The position numbers and the translations under genes were made by a program. This document shows, piece after piece, positions 18,347-22,075 of a DNA stretch of 22,075 nt (position 1 is its first letter; the number at the start of each line of letters is the position of its first letter). The notes beneath the pieces are model-generated. The model did not search any database, was not told the DNA's origin, and was given only the letters and a program-made list of their open reading frames with translations. The stretch comes from Azolla pinnata (Eukaryota; Streptophyta; Polypodiopsida; Salviniales; Salviniaceae), in contig JBBBWG010010090.1 in assembly GCA_037176905.1 (NCBI GenBank), positions 1-22,075 of the forward strand, in the 5' to 3' direction.

Positions 18347-18830
18347 AACATAGCTGTTCATTATTTGGCTCTCCTTTCACATTTGTGTGTGCACGAACAG
18401 TACTGGACTGAGATTCCCAGGGGTTGAAACTGAAGGTTGCAGCATGTTTGAGCAATGCTTTTATACTGCAATTTTGTACATTCTGACATTATGGTATAGC
18501 TTCTACTACTGCCTCCAGTGAAGAGATGCTTAAAATTCATGTAAGATTCTGTCATGTTCACCCATGTGTGTATAATCGTTCTCTGCATTTCTTGATGGAG
18601 AGGATACATGCGTGCTGGTTTACGTCAATGTAAATTGTTGAGCATTTTCACAGCTACCGATTTGTATTCAAAAAGATTTGGAATATTGGCTGTCCATATC
18701 TTTCAAAACATTTGGAATTTAGACATTCAAAATTTGTGTGGTGGTATTTCGGGGAGTCGAGATTGTTGTTGAAGTCGATCATCATCAAGTACAGGGATTT
18801 TAAGTGACAGTTTCTGTGACAGCATTTTCT
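18347..18830 (+). other. 3' untranslated and flanking region of the NERD gene
   Basis: No gene was seen. The first part is probably the 3' UTR. TTTTGTACATT and AATGTAAATTG words could be part of plant 3' processing signals, but no canonical AATAAA fixes the end. Confidence 0.4.
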
Positions 18831-18835
18831 TTCTC

Positions 18836-19020
18836 AAAAACGTGCTTGGATCACAGACGGAATGGCATCGATTTCAATGAAATCTTTGAAATTTTTTGTG
18901 ATGAAAATGATTTGGATGGAGCTCGCACAAATGGACATGATGAAGACTGCTTTCTTCCATGGTGATGCAACAAAATAACAAATGGAAATGGAAAGAGAGC
19001 AAATCAGGTGTTGGTGCTGC
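18836..19020 (+). mobile_element. Copia reverse-transcriptase fossil
   Basis: The plus strand carries NGIDFNEIF and, a little further on, LAQMDMMKTAFFHGD. These match the 'GIDY.EIFSPV' and 'L.QMDVKTAFLHGDL' blocks at the start of the Ty1/Copia reverse-transcriptase domain. The space between them is much shorter than in the family, so the piece is a shrunken remnant of under 200 bases. It lies between the 3' ends of the NERD and PPR genes. No LTR or other pol part was recognised next to it. Confidence 0.7.
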
Positions 19021-19146
19021 TACTCAAAGGCTCAAATCAAACACCTCGACCATAGAAAAAACTGAAGGTTGGTGAGGATTCTCAACTTAACGTCTTTTTG
19101 CCGAGCATAAGCTGCTCGATCACGCACTTTCGCGAATACTCCAAGA

Positions 19147-21477
19147 TCATGGTTCTTCATGGTTGCATATAGCTTCAGCATAGATGTTATCTAGCGCAAT
19201 CAAAGGGGCAGCTTTCCGGGGCTCCAGCTCGAAGCAATGCAGAGCTGCACGCGTTCCACGTTCGAGATCGCGATGAATCCTGCATGCGCCGAGCAGGCAC
19301 TCCCACGAGATTCCAGCTTCTGCGATCGGAGCCTCCAGTATTAGAGCCTCGGCTTCGTCCAAACGAGCAGCGCGGCTGAGGACATCTATCGTGGGCACGT
19401 AATGATCCGACGTGTGGTCCAGCCCATGGTCCAGCTTCATGGAGGCGAAGTAATGGAGCGCGGGCTCGACCGAGCCGGCATGAGCGCATGCATTCAGAAG
19501 AGCGGCAAAGGGGATGATCCGCGGTTCGATCCCAGCCGTCTGCATCTCCTCGAGCAGAGCCAAGGCTTCACTGGCGTCGCCATTCTGGGAAAGCGCCGCC
19601 ATCATCGCAGTCCACGCCACGACGTTGGGGAGGGAGAGCTTCCTGAAGACTGCCTCTGCGTCTGCCAGGCTCCCGCACTTGGCATACATGTCGAGAAGGG
19701 CAGTCGCGAGCACGAGATCCCCGCCGAAACCGGATTGATCGATGACGGAATGGAGCTCCTTGCCCGCGTCGATGCAGGCGAGATGGGTGCAGGCTCGGAG
19801 CACGCCGCAGAAGCTCGCCCTGTCAGGTTGCAAGCCCCCATCGAGCATGAGCATTCGAGCGAAGAGACGGAGCGCGTCGACGGCGCACGCGTCAGTCACG
19901 TACGCGTGGATCATCGCGTTCCACGAGACGACGTCTCTGCGGGGCAACGTGATCCGATCGAACGCGTCCACGGCTTCGGTGGTACAGTTGCTGCAAGCGC
20001 TGTAGAGGCCGACGAGTGCAGTTCCGACCGCGTGCAAATGCTCCGATCCGAGCTTAACGATGAGATCGTGGAGCTTGCGTGCTTGGAGCAAGTCGGGCGA
20101 GCGGGTGCAGGCATCAAGCACGCAGACGAGAGTGACCCTGTCGATCATCCCCAGCACGAGGCTTGCGTCTGCCAGCATGCGCTCGAACAGCCCGAGAGCA
20201 TCCGATGCGCGTTCGTTGTGCGAGTACATGCTCATCATGGCGTTGCACGAGACGACATCGCGCACGGGCATCTCTGCAAACACGCGCTCCGCTCGATCCG
20301 GGCTCTTGCATCGGCCATAGAAGCCGATAAGTGCATTCCCCAGGAGCGCATCGATCTCGAAGATACTCGCGGCATGGATCTCCTGCCCACAGCTAAATCT
20401 GGCGGGGGGCTCGCACGCATCCAAGACGCACACGAGGGTCACGTTGTTGGGTAGCACGCCGTGGGATACCATTCGTCGGAACAACGCCAGAGCTGGTTCT
20501 GGGTACCTGTTGCGAGAAAGCATGCCTATGGCTGATGTCCAAGTGACCACATCTCGATCCGCTGCACTATGGAACGTGGCAAGCGCATCGTCCACGCACT
20601 GGCACTTGCCGTAGACGTTGACAAGGGCATTCGCGATCGGCTTGTTACCCTCATATCCCATGTCGACGATGGCACCATGGATCGCTCGAACCTCATTAAG
20701 GGCAAGCATTCGGTGGTCCAGCCATTCTTCTTCTTCTTCTTCTTCTTCACCCACCATCATCGACATCTTCTCGGCTATGGAGGAGCTTTCTTCTTCTTCT
20801 TCTTCTTCTTCTTCTTCTTCTTCTCCTCCTGTCTTTATCACCGTCCTCATCTCCCCGGCTGTGGAGGCGAGGAGGCTGATGCAGGCATCAATGGCAATCA
20901 CGAATGTAACCGCATCGGGCTGGGGCGTACCATCTTCCTCCTCCTCCTCCTCCGATGATGATGATGATGATGATGATGCAAGAAGCATGGCATGGAAAGC
21001 TCCGAGAGCTTCCTTGGGGCGCCCATTGCGCAGGCTCGATCCCATCATGAGGTTCCAAGACACGGCGTTGCGGATGGGCATCCTCATGAACATCTGGCGA
21101 GCCTCTTCCAGGCGGCCTCCATGGCCGTAGGCTTGCAACAGGAAATTCCACGTGTATACGTTGGGAGCGGTTCTCCCCAAGGCCGCTTCGGCCTCTTCGA
21201 TGTGCCCACATACTGCATACATCTGCGCGATCGCATTGGAGATGGAAGCGCAGGCTTCGTAGCCGATGCGGACGATGTAGCCATGGAGGCTCCGCCCCTC
21301 CTGCACGGATTCCTTCTTCTTCTGCTTCTTCTTCTTCTTCTTCCTCCTCAGCGCTCTGAGAAGCTCAACCAAGCTCCGGTGAAGAGGAGGAGGAGGAGGA
21401 TCCACTTGCGGGCTTAATCTCCGGCTTCCGCGAGGACCCACTTCTCTGTTTCTCATATACAATGGAAAATGAGACAA
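19147..21477 (-). CDS. PLS-class PPR protein with an incomplete E domain
   Basis: One intronless, GC-rich frame of 776 residues. From about residue 74 it is a chain of roughly 15 to 17 PPR motifs of P, L and S type, for example NVYTWNFLLQAYGHGGRLEE, DVVTWTSAIGMLSRN, DVVSWNAMIHAYV and ATALLDMYAKCGSLADAEAV. The end (about 690-771: GISWECLLGACRIHRDLERG, ELEPRKAAPLIALDNIYAEA) is the start of the E domain. It stops at CNHEEP, where the family goes on to 'GRW.EVA.VRK.M', and no DYW domain follows. Such proteins edit or process organelle RNA. The basic, Ser-containing N-terminus could target an organelle. Low-complexity runs sit in and between motifs: Lys at 46-55, Ser then Glu at 168-181, Glu at 219-230 and 244-251. 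The start Met lies in a short duplication, so the true start could differ. The 350-codon frame opposite it is a shadow of this gene. Confidence 0.88.
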   Translation of the reverse strand: MSHFPLYMRNREVGPRGSRRLSPQVDPPPPPLHRSLVELLRALRRKKKKKKQKKKESVQEGRSLHGYIVRIGYEACASISNAIAQMYAVCGHIEEAEAALGRTAPNVYTWNFLLQAYGHGGRLEEARQMFMRMPIRNAVSWNLMMGSSLRNGRPKEALGAFHAMLLASSSSSSSSEEEEEEDGTPQPDAVTFVIAIDACISLLASTAGEMRTVIKTGGEEEEEEEEEEEESSSIAEKMSMMVGEEEEEEEEWLDHRMLALNEVRAIHGAIVDMGYEGNKPIANALVNVYGKCQCVDDALATFHSAADRDVVTWTSAIGMLSRNRYPEPALALFRRMVSHGVLPNNVTLVCVLDACEPPARFSCGQEIHAASIFEIDALLGNALIGFYGRCKSPDRAERVFAEMPVRDVVSCNAMMSMYSHNERASDALGLFERMLADASLVLGMIDRVTLVCVLDACTRSPDLLQARKLHDLIVKLGSEHLHAVGTALVGLYSACSNCTTEAVDAFDRITLPRRDVVSWNAMIHAYVTDACAVDALRLFARMLMLDGGLQPDRASFCGVLRACTHLACIDAGKELHSVIDQSGFGGDLVLATALLDMYAKCGSLADAEAVFRKLSLPNVVAWTAMMAALSQNGDASEALALLEEMQTAGIEPRIIPFAALLNACAHAGSVEPALHYFASMKLDHGLDHTSDHYVPTIDVLSRAARLDEAEALILEAPIAEAGISWECLLGACRIHRDLERGTRAALHCFELEPRKAAPLIALDNIYAEAICNHEEP
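20726..20826 (-). repeat. TTC/GAA triplet tracts inside the PPR gene
   Basis: Near-perfect TTC tracts on the plus strand (about 20726-20748 and 20788-20823) encode the two poly-Glu runs at residues 244-251 and 219-230. Further triplet tracts lie at about 20935-20979 (Ser/Glu), 21308-21342 (Lys) and 21386-21400. All keep the frame. Confidence 0.9.
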
Positions 21478-21540
21478 ACAATTAATACAACTTCAAATAA
21501 GTCCACTTCTCTGATTCTCGTATACAATGGAAAAGGAGAC
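21439..21540 (-). repeat. Duplicated 40-bp block across the PPR start
   Basis: The blocks at 21439-21479 and 21501-21540 both read cCACTTCTCTG.TTCTC.TA followed by TACAATGGAAAA.GAGAC, with a few differences; the copies start about 62 bases apart. The annotated start codon of the PPR gene lies in the copy nearer the gene, and the other copy is upstream of it. Confidence 0.85.
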
Positions 21541-21830
21541 AATAATCTAGAACTTCTTCTTACTTTTGAGTTGCTTTATCAATATGCCAACTACACCATC
21601 CCATTGACCATACTTGTAGCATTTGTGTTCGTATAGCCTCCATGTATTGTTTTTGTAGGTGGAACCCTTTTGAAAGACCATTATGCATCTTGCTTTTTGA
21701 ATTGCTCACATTGACACCGAATCCATTACATCTCATACCTTCTATTCTTTTCTATAAGGCCCAACATTGGTCCATTGTGGATAGACTATATTTGTAATAA
21801 GTCGAAACAGATTTATCCCTAACTTGAGAG
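21541..21830. other. Intergenic, no gene seen
   Basis: AT-rich sequence upstream of the PPR gene, without coding potential or recognised repeats. It presumably holds the PPR promoter on the minus strand. Confidence 0.45.
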
Positions 21831-21838
21831 TATAAATA
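21831..21838 (+). promoter_or_regulatory. Possible TATA box
   Basis: TATAAATA sits about 70 bases before a long CT tract. Together they look like a plant core promoter and leader for a plus-strand gene starting beyond the window. An LTR promoter would look similar, and no TG...CA limits were found. Confidence 0.35.
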
Positions 21839-21902
21839 CTAAACTTGTATGATCATCCAATGTTGTTACTCCATTGTGAGTATAACTTTGTTTGTGCCTA
21901 TT

Positions 21903-21903
<1 letters not shown>

Positions 21904-21966
<63 letters not shown>
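21904..21966 (+). repeat. (CT)n microsatellite, about 31 units
   Basis: A perfect CT tract of 63 bases, followed by more pyrimidine-rich sequence. Such tracts are common in plant 5' leaders and promoters. Confidence 0.97.
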
Positions 21967-21970
<4 letters not shown>

Positions 21971-22075
21971 TCTCGTCTCTTCATACCCGCCTAACCTGAC
22001 AACTTAGATTTGAAGCATTCCTCTTCAGATTTTACCTCTTTCTTGTTGCTCACCATCCTCGCACACATACTTCTC

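Noticed and set aside
19402-20454. 350-codon plus-strand frame
   Set aside because: It lies opposite the PPR gene. Its openness reflects the GC-rich codon pattern of that gene, and it shows no family resemblance.
1-22075. CRISPR array, operon or bacterial system
   Set aside because: The repeats are direct or degenerate tandem words without unique spacers, and all recognised genes are of plant or plant-transposon type.

Overview
The window is nuclear DNA of a land plant. The evidence is TTTAGGG/CCCTAAA plant-telomere motifs, an intronless PLS-class pentatricopeptide-repeat (PPR) gene, a spliced gene of the plant membrane-anchored NERD family, a CACTA (En/Spm) transposon relic, and LINE and Copia debris. 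A seedless plant such as a lycophyte is possible, given the long AT-rich introns, the GC-rich intronless PPR gene and the odd transposon lineage, but this is only an impression and not a species call.

Layout. (1) 1-10028: a long inverted repeat (arms 1-633 and 9465-10028; the left arm is cut by the window edge) encloses a decayed CACTA-type element. Inside are two divergent gene relics. A TNP2-type transposase on the minus strand (about 4517 down to 1610) has its zinc-finger, N-terminal, central and C-terminal parts recognisable, but the middle of the catalytic region and most of what follows it are absent. On the plus strand (6175-7707) is a Pro/Ser-rich gene that ends in a weak Transposase_24/TNPA-like segment. 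Arrays of GCGGCAAA/GCAGCAAA words lie at both ends in inverted orientation, inside a transposase intron, and between the two genes. Telomere-type words sit in the introns of both genes, always reading CCCTAAA on the sense strand. (2) 9950-10160 and the start of the left arm carry what may be a piece of an NB-ARC (NLR) gene. (3) 10556-12530: a Copia-type LTR with its primer-binding site, a 5'-truncated LINE with a target-site duplication, and a CATA/CACA microsatellite with 39-bp units. (4) 12593-18346: a seven-exon NERD-domain gene on the plus strand; all splice phases agree and give 334 residues. (5) 18836-19020: a small Copia reverse-transcriptase fossil. (6) 19147-21477: a minus-strand PPR gene of 776 residues with triplet-repeat expansions and an incomplete E domain. 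(7) 21540-22075: a possible plus-strand promoter with a TATA box and a 63-bp CT tract.

The host genes are the NERD and PPR genes, which converge on 18.3-19.1 kb. They show no sign of working together. The transposon genes belong together as the two halves of one CACTA element. The most unusual part of the window is that element: shared repeat words in its ends, intron and divergent promoter, strand-biased telomere motifs in its introns, and no visible CACTA/TAGTG termini.
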